In this document: one piece after another, positions 49,925-61,300 of the stretch
Layout of the letters: every line of letters starts with the position of its first letter
Position numbering within the stretch: position 1 is the stretch's first letter
Source of the DNA: Leishmania martiniquensis
Taxonomy: Eukaryota > Euglenozoa > Kinetoplastea > Trypanosomatida > Trypanosomatidae
DNA: 64,000 nt
NCBI RefSeq assembly: GCF_017916325.1
Contig: NC_090155.1
Coordinates: 285,501-349,500 of the forward strand
Reading direction: 5' to 3'
The notes under the pieces: generated by a model
Database searches by the model: none
What the model was told of the DNA's origin: nothing
The model's input: the letters and a program-made list of their open reading frames with translations, nothing else
Made by a program: the position numbers and the translations under genes

Positions 49925-52900
49925 ATGCCAACCTCATCGCTGTATCTCAATACCACGCAGGCGTTGTACTCCTCCACGGCACACAGACTCGCAGCAGCGG
50001 CGACGCCACCTACCATTCGCATCAGCTCTGCGCATGCCCCGAATCGGCTCGCCACGGCATCCGCGACACCCAGCCATCCAGTCGTCCGCTCGTCACCGAA
50101 GGCACCGGCGGCCGCTCACCACCCAAAGCTGACCAGCAGCTACTGCGCCGGAGGTGCGGGCAGCGGTTTGCCCTATCGCCCCACACGAACACTTCGAGCT
50201 CTTACACCAGTCGCCGTCGCCCACGCCAACACGTTCGGCTCTTTCCGGCACTCCAACAGAGCAGCGGCCGGAGCGTCGTGGCGCAGCTCCACCGAAACGG
50301 CCTCCCGCGTACGAGGAGAGAAGCTCGCCCGACAGAGGGATCCGTTTCAGGGTATCTTCTTGCCGCTGCAAGGCTTCACGGAGGTGGAGCTGACGCGGCG
50401 CAGCCCCACTCCGCCACCAGACTTACCGCTGGACAGTCTGCCCAAGTATGAACCGCATGATAGTAACGGGCCGCCGCGCACCAAAATCGGCTTTCACCTT
50501 CCCATGCGCACGCTGCCTGCGTCTTTAGCCGTTGATTTCTTCTTTCCTGGGGCCGAGTCTGAGGTCGGCTCGTCAGCAGCCGGGGCCTTCACCGGCAGTA
50601 GTGGTAGTAGAGCCTGCCGCAGTAGAGGGACGGCAAGCAGTGACTTCGACGTGGACTACGGTGACAACAGCACTGACGGAGGTGCCCATAAGGAGAACGT
50701 CTCCAAATTCGACCACGCGGGTCTCGACAAGGGAGGGCGCTCCGCTGCGGGCGCTGGCAATGCTGCCGGGGATGTGCCCTCGGTGTTCTGCCGTCTGTGT
50801 CGCGAAAACTTCGACAATGACGGAGCACTACGGACACACATCACCGTGGCTGACCGGTCGCGGCACGTCTCTCACCCGGTGCGCGAGGTTGCGCTCGAGA
50901 CACTGACTCTGCTGGCCATGCGAGGATACCCCATCGACAATATAATGACGGTATGGGCCGACCTTCTGTACAACTGCCCACTATTTCCGCGCATACGTGG
51001 CCTGACAGACCCACGGTGGTCTATCGAGAAGCGAGCAGATCAAATCAGGGCCGTCCTGCGGGCGCTGAAGCAGGTCGGTGTGCTTGATGTGGCCCTTGCG
51101 GCGGCGGAGCTGACGGAGCAGACAGGTGCACTCGACGCACAGCAACGGCGGCGTCGCGTCGCCTTTGATCGGCTGGAGTACATCGGCGACAACTGCTGGG
51201 GTAACAACATCTCGAACCGAATCCTGTTGATGTACCCTGACCAGCAGTGGCTGTATAGCGAGCGCTGCAGCACCTTCACGTTGGTGCGTGACGCGTGCGA
51301 GATGAATGTCAACCTCGACTTCGTCTTCGACACGCTCGAGTTGTGGAGCCTCTTGTCGTCCTCGGCTCACTCGCGGCTGGGGCATGGGAAGGTCAAGGCG
51401 GATCTGGTGGAGGGTATCTTTGGCGAGTTGCACCTCTATCTGTACGGCATGGTGCCCAAGCTGCAGGATGATGTGGAGTATGTGGAGACGAACGGTGCGA
51501 GAGAAGTCCAGCTGGTCGCCCTCGTGGAGCACTGCCTTACCGAGCTGTACGATCTAATCGTGCTGAAGCACGCGCGCGACCTCATCACGTCGGCCATACC
51601 ACTCGCGAAGGAATTGGCGGCGAAACGAATATGGGCGCGAACGCGTCCGTTTGTGCTACCGCAGAAGCGCTCCAACACGGGTCGGGCTCGAAGCAGGGGC
51701 GCGGTCAGCAGCGTAGCGTCGCCATCGCCAGCCGTCTCATCCGCTGTACCGGTGGCCGGATATGGTAGTGCGACCATGCCAATAGCGTCCTTTCCGCTGT
51801 CGCGCGCCGGTGCAGCGGCCTCGAATGTGTCGCTCTCTGCGCTCGAGGACCTCTTCGACATCTCGCCGTCGCCCTCGCAGCAGATGCAGCAACAAGCGCC
51901 CACTGACGGGGAAGCAGGAGCCGAAAAGGGTGCCGAGGAGCCCCGCGCTGGCGGGCACATGGATCTAGTCGGGGTAGGCGACATCGGCACGGATAGGGGG
52001 CAGCAGACGGAAGAGGGGGTTGCAGAAACGGCTGAGATGGCGGGCGGACGAGCGGGCATTCCGCCCATCTTCCCGACCTCCTCCACTCTGACCTCCCTCA
52101 CACTCTCGGCCCACATTAGCTTAGGTAACACGCGCATCTTGCCGGCGCTGCCGCGTCTCTTTACCGATCCACACATTTACCCCGAACGCGCGCCAAACCC
52201 GTTGCGCCTCCTGCCGCTCTCGGCCATCCCAAGCATGACCTATTGTCACCACACCAACTCGGACGTATTTGCGACTATAAAGAAGAGTTACGAGCGCCTT
52301 GATCTGCTTCATGAAGAGCCGAGTCGAATGCAATACGTGGTGAGCTCTACCCCGCCCGCGTGGTCGATGCTCATCACCACACTGGTGCCGCAGCTCGTGA
52401 GCTTTGCGCCTAACGATTCAGTGAACACTACAACGGGCTCTTCAGATGTGGAGGTCGCATGCACGGCCGCGGCGCGTCAACTTTTCGCCTCCATGGACGA
52501 GGGTGGTCTGTATTGCCGCGACGGCTTCTACGATCTCGCGGCGTCGTCGTCCTCGCGTGCTTTCGCCTCGCAACCCCATGCGACGCGGCTGTTAAAGGGG
52601 GCTGAGTGGACGCTGCAGAATGCCGGCCTGCCGGCCCTCTCCGCTGCACCGAGCGAGAGAGAGGATGACGGTCATGCCTCCTCAGACGAGAAGAGCTGTT
52701 GCGCGTGCACGTTTGCTGTCTCTCGCTACGTACCGCCCGACATTCGCACGCCGCCAGCTGGCGTGGTGACAGATCGCAACCTCTGCCGCGGTGTCTTTGC
52801 CTTCGTGGCTGTCGGTGTGAATGACCCCGTGGCAGAGGCTGAGGAACGGGCGTGCGTGGAAGCTGCCTTGCTCCGCGCTGCCACCCCAGCGGGCTCCCCC

Positions 52901-52990
52901 GCAGGCGCGCTGCCTTCGGACGAGGCGCGGATAAAGGCGGCACTGAGCTACTGGCGGCACCGCGGGCAGGAGTCTCTCCGGGGCGTTTAG
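49925..52990 (+). CDS. RNase III plus C2H2 zinc-finger protein, RNA-editing endonuclease type (KREN-like)
   Basis: 1021 residues from ATG 49925. A U1-type C2H2 finger lies at Cys289, Cys292, His305 and His314 (VFCRLCRENF ... LRTH ... SRH). An RNase III domain follows: FDRLEYIGDNCWGN with Glu418 and Asp422, and KVKADLVEGIFGELHLYL with Asp493 and Glu496, so all four catalytic acidic residues are present. In kinetoplastids the combination of a U1-like zinc finger with RNase III is typical of the KREN/KREPB proteins of mitochondrial RNA-editing complexes. The catalytic ones (KREN1-3) cut pre-edited mRNA at mismatches next to guide RNA. The N-terminus (MPTSSLYLNTTQALYSSTAHRL) is Ser/Thr-rich without acids, compatible with mitochondrial import. 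Long Ala/Ser-rich insertions follow residue 570. Which KREN this is cannot be settled by eye, and an mRPN1-like processing role is possible. Confidence 0.78.
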   Translation: MPTSSLYLNTTQALYSSTAHRLAAAATPPTIRISSAHAPNRLATASATPSHPVVRSSPKAPAAAHHPKLTSSYCAGGAGSGLPYRPTRTLRALTPVAVAHANTFGSFRHSNRAAAGASWRSSTETASRVRGEKLARQRDPFQGIFLPLQGFTEVELTRRSPTPPPDLPLDSLPKYEPHDSNGPPRTKIGFHLPMRTLPASLAVDFFFPGAESEVGSSAAGAFTGSSGSRACRSRGTASSDFDVDYGDNSTDGGAHKENVSKFDHAGLDKGGRSAAGAGNAAGDVPSVFCRLCRENFDNDGALRTHITVADRSRHVSHPVREVALETLTLLAMRGYPIDNIMTVWADLLYNCPLFPRIRGLTDPRWSIEKRADQIRAVLRALKQVGVLDVALAAAELTEQTGALDAQQRRRRVAFDRLEYIGDNCWGNNISNRILLMYPDQQWLYSERCSTFTLVRDACEMNVNLDFVFDTLELWSLLSSSAHSRLGHGKVKADLVEGIFGELHLYLYGMVPKLQDDVEYVETNGAREVQLVALVEHCLTELYDLIVLKHARDLITSAIPLAKELAAKRIWARTRPFVLPQKRSNTGRARSRGAVSSVASPSPAVSSAVPVAGYGSATMPIASFPLSRAGAAASNVSLSALEDLFDISPSPSQQMQQQAPTDGEAGAEKGAEEPRAGGHMDLVGVGDIGTDRGQQTEEGVAETAEMAGGRAGIPPIFPTSSTLTSLTLSAHISLGNTRILPALPRLFTDPHIYPERAPNPLRLLPLSAIPSMTYCHHTNSDVFATIKKSYERLDLLHEEPSRMQYVVSSTPPAWSMLITTLVPQLVSFAPNDSVNTTTGSSDVEVACTAAARQLFASMDEGGLYCRDGFYDLAASSSSRAFASQPHATRLLKGAEWTLQNAGLPALSAAPSEREDDGHASSDEKSCCACTFAVSRYVPPDIRTPPAGVVTDRNLCRGVFAFVAVGVNDPVAEAEERACVEAALLRAATPAGSPAGALPSDEARIKAALSYWRHRGQESLRGV

Positions 52991-53527
52991 GCCGTCTTCA
53001 AAGGCGCCCCCGACGGCAAACCCTTTTCTTCCCTCCCTCGCAGTCGTTTGTGCAGATGTGTAGTCCCCGCGCGGCAGGCGTGAGGCGAAGGGGATGGTGA
53101 GGGGGAACCGCCCAGGGTGGGTGCCGCAGTGGGAACGCCTGCATATGTTCTCTCCTCTGCTCCTTTGCACTGGCCTGCGAGCATGAGACGAAGTGAGGCG
53201 GGTACGAAAAGGTGGCCCGAGCCCAGTCGGCCTTCGGCGCCTCCACCATCACCCTCTCTCAATCGTAAACCCCCCTTACAACTGGGAGCTGAACCCCCGC
53301 TACCCCCCCTCCCCTCGTCCCTTCACCTGCGCTTCCCCTGCCCCTCCCCTTTTTCCCCTCCTCTGCAACTCCCTTCGTCCCAACGCCACGATGGAGAAGG
53401 TGCATGGGTCCGGCACCTTAGAGCGGCGCCTCCCCTTTCGACTAGGATGGTCAGCGTCAGAGCGCTCACTCTCGGCAACGCATAAAGCACACTAGATTGA
53501 CGTGCCTCGAGACAAGAAGGCACGGCG
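52991..53527. other. Intergenic region, RNase III to ParB-like gene
   Basis: C/T-rich at about 53300-53380. CACACTAG (AG at 53494-53495) is a candidate acceptor for the gene at 53528. No gene is supported. Confidence 0.6.
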
Positions 53528-54256
53528 ATGCCGCCACCCGGAAAGGTCAGCTCATCAGCCGCGGAGCAGGTGGTTGACATCGACCCGCTTATCGTGCACT
53601 TCACATTTTCTCGCATACGGCCACGCTTCTCTTGCGGACGTACCATTGAGAGCACGCTGCAACAGTTCCGCGACGGCGAACTGCACCCGTGCGACCTGCC
53701 CTTCCTCTCCGTCCTGACCGACGGAGCGCATTACTACAGCCAAAACAACCGGCGGCTGTACGCGTACAAGCAGCTGAGGCGTGAAGGGGTGCTCGCCACG
53801 ATTCCGGTGCGACTGCGCCCCATACCCCAAACAAAGCGGATGCAGCATAAGTACTCGCAGGAGGCCTGCGCCCTGAGCGCAACGCTGATGCGCGACACCG
53901 TACACAGAGAGGCCCTCTGCGACAGCCCCTCAGCTTCTTCGTCAGGCGCGCCAGCACTGCCCGCTAGATGCGCCGCGGAACCGAGGTCTCAAAGGGAGGG
54001 GGTGGAGGGTAGGCAATCAGGTGAAGCATCGAGAGAGGGGAAGCGAGAGGGGAAACAACAAGAGCGCGTGAGCACTCCGCCACGGCAGCAACAGCAACAG
54101 TTGAGCTCCAGCCGCTGCGGAAACGCGTCACGACGCCTAAGGCGCCTAAAGGGTGCCGCCGCTCGACCTCCAAGCAGCTGCAGCAGCGACAGTGGCAGCA
54201 ATGGTGGCGCAAGCGCCTTGGAAGCTGAGTTACGCAAGCTCGGCCTGCAAACGTAA
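53528..54256 (+). CDS. ParB/sulfiredoxin-fold-like protein
   Basis: 242 residues. Only the first about 105 look conserved: a strand with LIVHFTFSRIRPRFSCGR, then a helix TLQQFRDGEL, then DLPFLSVLTDGAHYYSQNNRRLYAYKQLRREG. This order (a strand with S-x-I, a C-G-R turn, a helix, D-L-P-x-x-V, a short hairpin, N-N-R-R-L-x-x-x-K) resembles ParB/sulfiredoxin-like domains, in which the C-G-R turn or its equivalent binds nucleotide and the N-x-R-R segment is the family hallmark. The rest (about 106-242) is low-complexity, basic and Ser/Gln-rich, with KRMQHKYSQEACALSATLMRD near 105. The function is not known; sulfiredoxin would reduce hyperoxidised peroxiredoxin and ParB-type proteins bind CTP or DNA, but neither is established here. 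Confidence 0.6.
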   Translation: MPPPGKVSSSAAEQVVDIDPLIVHFTFSRIRPRFSCGRTIESTLQQFRDGELHPCDLPFLSVLTDGAHYYSQNNRRLYAYKQLRREGVLATIPVRLRPIPQTKRMQHKYSQEACALSATLMRDTVHREALCDSPSASSSGAPALPARCAAEPRSQREGVEGRQSGEASREGKREGKQQERVSTPPRQQQQQLSSSRCGNASRRLRRLKGAAARPPSSCSSDSGSNGGASALEAELRKLGLQT

Positions 54257-55227
54257 TCGGTCGGTCTATCGCCGTCGTCGTTCGGTTCCCTCCCTCGTGT
54301 GCGCGACTGTGCAGTTGGCTTTCTACGGCTGGCGACGCTCCTCTGACTTCTCTGTGCTCTGTGCTCGCAAGCGAACGCGGCACAGCAGCAGAAGAACGCA
54401 CACACACACACAGAGAGAGAGAGAAAGAAACAGGCAGACACGTCAGCGAATGAAAGCAGCTACGCTCGGTGTGATTCCTCCGCCTAGTATTGAGGAATCC
54501 GAGGGGTACAGGCAAGAGGCATGGTGCACCGCAGTGGGGACGATGACCGAGTGAGTACGCGACCGAAGGAGCCGTGTCATCTTATGTGCGCCCAAAGCAT
54601 ATGGCGCCTCGTCTGAACGAGGCCGAACTACTCCTGCTGAGCGTTACGGCAGCTGCTGAATGAGTGGGGGAGGGCGAGAGGCGTGGCGCCATGCATCGCA
54701 GCCACGATCAGCGTGGCGTTTCATTGAAGGAAGCGAGGAAAAGAAGGTGGTGTGTGTGTGTGTTTGGAGGGTAGCTCAGTAAACTTGGCGCGCGTTGGAG
54801 ACGAAGGTGGTGGTGGTGGCGACTGGGTGGTCGGTGACGGGCGCGTGGCCAGTGATGGTCCTCTCCCCTCTCCCTCCTCTGACGTCTCCTCCTCCGTGCT
54901 CTGCTTCTGCCGTCTTTCTTGCAGCTCCTCGCCCGCTTTCTTCGCCCTTCCCGACCTCGTAGATCGGCTCGGCGCGCCGCGGATGTACTCGCACAAGGGC
55001 GCAGGTCCCCACCACCACCACTCACATCCCCACATGCACAGACACATATGTGCTCTGATTCACTGCCTCCTCCACACGCCACCCTTCCCTCTCCTCTCCA
55101 TGCTACGTTTCCTTCTTGAGCGTATGGAACGCCCTCCGAGCGAGAAGATACCGAGCAGCGCACAGCGCACCACACGCACGCACACGCACAAGAACTTCAG
55201 CGTGCCCTCAGACTTGCGCCTACACGC
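54257..55227. other. Intergenic region, ParB-like to AATF-like gene
   Basis: CA runs at about 54400-54412, GA runs to about 54430, TG-rich tracts at 54749-54762, and C/T-rich tracts at 54865-54900 and 55065-55120. GAACTTCAG (AG at 55199-55200) is a candidate acceptor for the next gene. Nothing coding is supported. Confidence 0.6.
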
Positions 55228-57021
55228 ATGCCGCGCTTCACCAACTCCAGCGGGCGGCGCAACATTATGTCGCTGAAGCAGAAGAAAAAGTCACTGGCTG
55301 ATGCGGTCAATGAGCAGCTAACTGTCTCCGCATTCAGCAGTGGTGATGCGGAGGGTGCGTACCACAAAGACGATGATGAGTACGCCGACGGCGGTGTCGC
55401 GGAAGATTATGAGTACGACGACGTCAACCCGCATGACTCGGGCGGCGAAGATGACGCTGAGTGGGGAAGTCACGGGCGGGCCGTGTCATCAGCTGCTAAG
55501 AAGCTAGCAAAGAAAACTGAAAAGAGGCTGTCGTCCTCTGCGGCCGCGTCGCGGCTGCGCCACCGTGGCCCGCTCGATGCTAGCCTCAGCGAGGGCAAGT
55601 ACGCCGCAACGCCGGTGAACGTCGAGGCTGCCATAGGTGACATCTTCGGCGCACTGGACATGGGGGACATGGACGCGGAGGGCGAAGAGCTCCTCGATAA
55701 GGACGATACGAATACAGAAGCGAGCGATAACGACGCTAATGTCGGCGGTGCGGTGCCCAAGAAGGATGTTGTTGGTCGAAAGCGGCGCCGTGCAAAGGAC
55801 TTGACGGAGGAGGAGTACACAGCGTGGCTCCAGAGGAAGAGCGACAGGCTTAAGAAGGCAGGTAAGCAGCGGCGGTCGATCGCTTTTGGCGGTGATGTTA
55901 GCAGCGTCCGCGACGCTGGACTAAACAGTGAGGAGGCAGACATCCTCCGGCAGCTCAGCGATCTCCGGCAGGCGCAGATGAGTCTTGTGCCAGCTGTAGG
56001 CGCTGCTGCAGCAGGGGACGCGGAGAGTGCGGGAATCTCGAGTGCTACTGCTACTGCGCTATCTGCGCAAAGCGATACGCAGCAGACCCGCGACGCGGTG
56101 CAGCACTTCATTATGGTCTACGGGCAGCTGCTGCGTCTGCGCGTGTTGCTCCAGCCGGCGGTCACCAAAGCCATCGTCATGCCGCAGTACTACGCTCGAT
56201 CACTTTTCCTGGACGGCGATGCTGAAGTGGATGCGGCGGCGGCGGCAGCAGCCTCCGACCGAGACGGCGCCGCGGAACTGCAGGAAATGCGTGCGGATAT
56301 GTCGAGACACTACGCAGAGCTGCAGGAGGATGTGGAGGAGGTGCTCGCCACCCTGTACGCCGCAGCGACGGGTAGCGGACGCCGTAGCGGCAGCAATGCG
56401 CGCGAGTCCTTCGCGTCAAATGCGTCCACGAAGGCGAAGGTGGACGGGGGCCTCTCCACTCCATCGTTTGCCGAGGTGGAGCGCCACCATGCGGAAGTGC
56501 TGCGGCACGCCGACATGTGCCTCGAGCACTGGGGCAGCAAACTCGTCCAGGCGAACAGCGCGAAACTTAAAACGATTGCGCAGCCACTCCCGCAGCAGAT
56601 CGCCGCGATCCTGTCCGCCAAGTCACGGCTGCGCTCAAAGGTGCAGAAGAACCGCTCGCACGTGGAAATCATGGCGCACCCTGAGCACGTGAAGGCGGCA
56701 ACGTCAGCGGAGTTTAAGGCGCGGCGTGCCTTGCGCATTGCCGAGGGCGACGTCGACGAAGAGATCTACGACGACGCTGACTTTCTGCGGGAGCTGGTGC
56801 GCCGCGGCGGTGCCGTCGCAAATCAGTTGGAGCAGAAGGTGAGGGAAATGCAGAGGGCGCTGCTGCCATCGCGCGAGGCGGCGCGCAAGGGCTTTCACCG
56901 AATGACGAAGGGCAAGGCCGTCAACTATGAGCCACGGCCGAAGCTGGTCGCCTTTATGGTGCCCGAGTCCTTTGACGATACGCAGCGCAGCGAAGTTATC
57001 GTGAAGAACCTCTTCCAGTGA
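55228..57021 (+). CDS. AATF/Che-1 (yeast Bfr2) family ribosome-biogenesis protein
   Basis: 597 residues. The N-terminal about 200 are acidic and low-complexity with a Lys-rich patch (SLKQKKKSLADAVNEQL, residues 15-31), as in AATF/Bfr2. The central part (about 235-390) is the AATF leucine-zipper-like segment: LRQLSDLRQAQM and QHFIMVYGQLLRLRVLLQPAV. A third helical region (about 405-520) and the TRAUB domain at the C-terminus (about 545-597: GFHRMTKGKAVNYEPRPKL, VAFMVPESF, VIVKNLF) complete the family order. The C-terminal NLFQ corresponds to the SLFG-type end of TRAUB. In yeast and animals the protein acts in early 40S/SSU processome assembly in the nucleolus. A second in-frame ATG is at 55267, so the start could be 13 codons later. 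Confidence 0.85.
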   Translation: MPRFTNSSGRRNIMSLKQKKKSLADAVNEQLTVSAFSSGDAEGAYHKDDDEYADGGVAEDYEYDDVNPHDSGGEDDAEWGSHGRAVSSAAKKLAKKTEKRLSSSAAASRLRHRGPLDASLSEGKYAATPVNVEAAIGDIFGALDMGDMDAEGEELLDKDDTNTEASDNDANVGGAVPKKDVVGRKRRRAKDLTEEEYTAWLQRKSDRLKKAGKQRRSIAFGGDVSSVRDAGLNSEEADILRQLSDLRQAQMSLVPAVGAAAAGDAESAGISSATATALSAQSDTQQTRDAVQHFIMVYGQLLRLRVLLQPAVTKAIVMPQYYARSLFLDGDAEVDAAAAAAASDRDGAAELQEMRADMSRHYAELQEDVEEVLATLYAAATGSGRRSGSNARESFASNASTKAKVDGGLSTPSFAEVERHHAEVLRHADMCLEHWGSKLVQANSAKLKTIAQPLPQQIAAILSAKSRLRSKVQKNRSHVEIMAHPEHVKAATSAEFKARRALRIAEGDVDEEIYDDADFLRELVRRGGAVANQLEQKVREMQRALLPSREAARKGFHRMTKGKAVNYEPRPKLVAFMVPESFDDTQRSEVIVKNLFQ

Positions 57022-58386
57022 TGCGGGACAAGGAAACTTATCGCTGACCAGACACGAATGGGTACGTCGGCTGAAGCAGTCGTTTGACGGTGCGCACTTC
57101 CGCCGAAGGAAAGCCGCAGCGGGCCTCAAGCACGTCGGGAGTGCTCCGCTTTCCCTCCCGCTTTCTGTGCTTGTGGGCCTCCTCTACATCTCCGTCAACG
57201 CGTCTGCTGTCGTAAGCTGTACATGTGCGCCTCAGCCCTCTCCACCTCCCCTCCCCCTTCATGGCTCACGAGTAATACCCTTAATCACATACTGGACCAG
57301 GCCTATGCGTGCACGCACTTTTGTATGCCGCAACAGACCCCTCTGCGTACACCTAAAGCGAAGCGAAACAAAGTGGAGAGGAGGCACAGAAGCCCAGAGG
57401 CGTACTCGAGCATCGATGCGTGTCACTGCCATGCGAAGTCGTAGAGAGGGAGAGAAGGGAGAAAAGAGGCCAAGGCAATCGGGGCCTTTTTTATGCCGCT
57501 CTCTTTACCTTGTTTCCGCGATGACTGCGCTCGAAGTGTGTGGCGAGCTCACTCCGGGTCGCCCTCTACGCCCCTCCTCCTCCGCCCCCTTTTTTTCCCA
57601 CCATCACCTCTCTGATCGGTGGCTCGCCGCTGCGCTCTCTGGACTCTTGGCCATGAAGCTCCCCCTCTCCTCCCTCCCTTACCTTTCCGTACCCCCCACA
57701 CCGCGTCTGCGCGTTTTATCGCGGAGTGCATATTTCCTTCGTGAGGGGCAGAGGTGGTGTATTGCGTCCGCGGCACTGCCCACTCCGCACGTGCGCTTTT
57801 TGGTGCCCAAGCGGGCATTTTTAGTGCTAACTTACGAGCAATACTGTGTGTGCACATAAGCTCTCGCCAGGGTCAAGAGAGGGGGGAGGCAGGCGTACAG
57901 AGGTGACATCCAAATATAAGTGGGCTCATACACAGTCGACCGGCTCCATTGCACCACCCTTGAACTGCCTGTCGCGCCATTACATCGCCTCTAAGCGGCT
58001 TCTCGTCTTCTTACTGTGTACTCTCTCCGCCTTCCCCGTCAATCAGCAGCGGCAGCAGCGGCCCTCGCTCGCTCTCTCCCTTTTGCGCACGCACGTCTCG
58101 TCGAAACGTTTCGTCGGTCACCCCTGACCGGCGCAGCTCGTGGCGGTCGTGCTCGCTGAGACGCAGAAGAGAAGGAGGGAAAGAACGCGAGAAAGCGAGG
58201 CGACAGAGAGAGAAAGACGGGCCCACGAGGTAAGGGTGGGAGCCGCTGCTGGGCTGGTGTCCTGAGGGCCGGAGAAGACGCTCTCTCGATCGATCTCTTG
58301 GGACGCCTTTCGTTTTGCCGCCGTTCGCGTGCCCTTCCCGTCGCCCGCACTGTCTCCCTCTCTCTCCCTCTCTTCTGGCGTTCACT
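57022..58386. other. Long intergenic region before the THO2-like gene
   Basis: About 1.36 kb without a supported gene. C/T-rich tracts at 57235-57260, 57560-57610 and 57655-57685. The tract at 58340-58380 runs directly into the ATG with no AG between, so the acceptor must lie upstream, for example GGCGCAG near 58133 or CGACAG near 58206. Confidence 0.55.
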
Positions 58387-61300
58387 ATGGAGGCTCGTGC
58401 GCCGAAGTCTTCCGGCGTAACGGCAGAGTCGCTCTACCGCGATGTCGTGTGGCCCGCGCTGTGGAAGGTGCTGCAGCTCGCGTCGCCGCCGTCGACCCCC
58501 GCTAATGCCTATGCAGGGGCCAGCAGTGGCGCTGCCGAGCACGTTCGCTGTGCCCGCTGCCTACAGAGGGCAGTGACACAGGCGCTTGTGCAGCTCCTCC
58601 GCACCGCCTGCAGGAATCCTGTCACATCCTCAATGAGCGGCGTTCCGTTGGCCGTGCTGCACGAAGTCGTCTCGCACCTCCTTCTTCACCCCCATGGCAG
58701 TGAGCAAGCCGCCACATCGCAGTTTGTGCCGGAGGAGCAGAGGGGCGTGTTGGACTCTGCCGAAGCCTCGCCTGCCGCTGCAGCAGCGGCTGTCGAGGTG
58801 GAGCGCCTCTACCTCCTGGTATGTGCAGCGATACAGCTAAGTGCGCAGATGGACGTCAGCCGAGTGGCGGCTTTCAAAATCGCTTCCACCACCGGAGCTG
58901 GCGCCGCAAGTGCGACGGCGGCAGGCATAACCGCGGCATCGCAGCTGCCATGGGGTGTTGCGCAGGCTTCCAAGTCGGTGGTTGCCGGCATCTTCGCCCT
59001 ATCATCCTGCATCAACTCTTCGCCTGCCTCGTCACCGCTATCAATGGCTTCAGATGCGACTCCGAGCGTGCTGGGGCCGCCCCCCTCCTCGATGGCGGCC
59101 GCGGCATCACCGCAGCAGCTGCAACAACAGCAGTTGAGCGTGCACCACCTTTGGTTGACGTTTCTCTTTGTGTACCTGCAGCAGCTCTCGTCCCACACCC
59201 CAAAGGACACAACGGCTTACGGGCGCTTCTTCGCCAGCTGTGGCAACGAGAGCCGCCGGCGCCTCGCGATCACCCCGGTTCTGACCGACAGCGACGACGA
59301 CGGCGTTGACATCTCGGGGGCGATAATGCGCCAGTCTACCGCCGCCAGCGAAATCGCCGCACTGCAAGCGTGGTCGAACGTCTCCGTCGACTTGCTCCGC
59401 GACACGATTGCTCGCACACGGTTTCGTCGAGCCGCGCTTCTCTTCAAGTCATATGTGCCTCACATGCTTATGCAGGCCCCTACGATGACCTTCCTGCTTG
59501 CTGACGCTCTCAGCGAGTTTGCGCGCAGTTGGACGGCCTTGACTCGGTGCATCCCAGCAGGGTGCATGGCGGAGGATGTGGTGTGTCGACTGGCTCGCTA
59601 CGATACCCGCAGCGTGGTTCGCGATGATCATCCCAATACGCCTTCTCAGCAGTGGCAGCAATGCGTGGACTTACTTCGTGCCTACGGCGACCGTCTCACG
59701 CTGCTGCTCGGGACGGGGACGCTGCACGGGCACTTGGTGGCGACCACGCTATGCGCCGTTCTCTCAGCGCTGTACGTGCTGCCTCACACTCGTGTCTGTG
59801 CCCCCATGCCGAGCGCGGCAGAGGCGGGCCCCACGACCGCTGGCGCCGCGGCCGCTGCTCGTGGCAAGCGTGATGAAGAGGCGGCTGTTCTGGAAATAGA
59901 GGCGGCCCACCGGCAGCCACGCCGCACATCGATCTTGAGCATCGCCGGGTCAGCCACCACACCGCCGGACGGTGGCGAATCACTCATAAGTGAGGCCGAG
60001 TGGCGACTGCGGCACTACGCGCCGTTTGGTCAGCTCCTCGCCTACGCGCGCATTTTGGAGCTGCAGAAGGTTCATCTCTTCGCCGTTACTACGGCGCAGC
60101 TGCGTGTTGGTCGTAGCGTGGCGCAACAGGTCGAGCACACGCGCATGCTGGCGCTGGCCGCTCTATACTGTGGCGTGGCTGGATGGGACTTGACGGTATT
60201 GATGTACCACTTCGCCGAGTGCCCGTTGAACCCGTTTGGTGGCCCCGACACCCTGCCGCCGGCACTGCCGACCTCGGCGCTGGCGCGCTACACCGCCTCT
60301 GTGCAGCAGTACGTCGAGCTCACACGGGCAGAACTCATTATGGACGTGCCCTTCACAGAGCTGCGCGCGCACGACTGCAGCGACGGCGGCGGCGGCGGCA
60401 GAGCTGTTGGCCCACGACACCACGGCATGCGTCGCGGTGGGGTCGCCCTCAGTGAGCAGCCACAGCAGCAGAGATTCCTACCGCACTCATCTTCCTCATC
60501 GATTCCTTCGCGTGGCGAGCTGCGTACACGCCGATTTATGCGCATTGTGCACCCCGACCCAGTGCTACTGAACTGGCGCCTTCACCTCACCGCAACGGAG
60601 GCGTTGGTAGCCACCGCAGCAACGCCCGACAGCCATTCTGCAGCTGCTGTCGGCGGAGGGAGCATTAGCACGGCCGCTGCCGCGACGAACTCGCTGACAT
60701 CGTCGCCTTCCACAACCTCCGTTTTGACTGCGAACTCGGCTTCCGGGAGCGCGAGCGCGGGCAGCGGCGTCTCAGACGTGCTCTTGTCGCCATGCTGCTT
60801 GATACGCGATGTCCTCGTTTCAGGGCAGTACGCCTTGGCAGCGGCCGGTATGCGATACCTCGCCGATCCGCCAGTGCCTCGCGTGGCCGGCACACAAGAA
60901 GCCAAAGCCGGCGCGCATAGCGTGAACGTACTCTTGCTCCCGCGCCGCGCGTACCCGCAGCACATCAGTGTCACGTACTACTTGTCCACCCTGCTGCGTC
61001 GGTGGCTGCAGCGGTGGGAGGTGGCAGACCAGCAGCGGCAAATGGATCGAGCCGACACGGCTGCGGCGATGCAGCTGCGGGATGAGGCGTACCACGTCCT
61101 CTCTTCTTTCGTACCGATCCTGTCGGTGGCGCAGAGCCACATGGCGAACCAGTCGCTGCTAGTGCGGCTTTTGGTACGGATGTCACGCATGTGTGAAACC
61201 ACAGTGGCAGCCGCAGTGACAGCAGCAGCAGCAGCAACAGCACCAGCGCCGGGAGTAGCCATGGCCTTATCGAGCGGCGGCGTTGTACCGCCAAGCCCGA

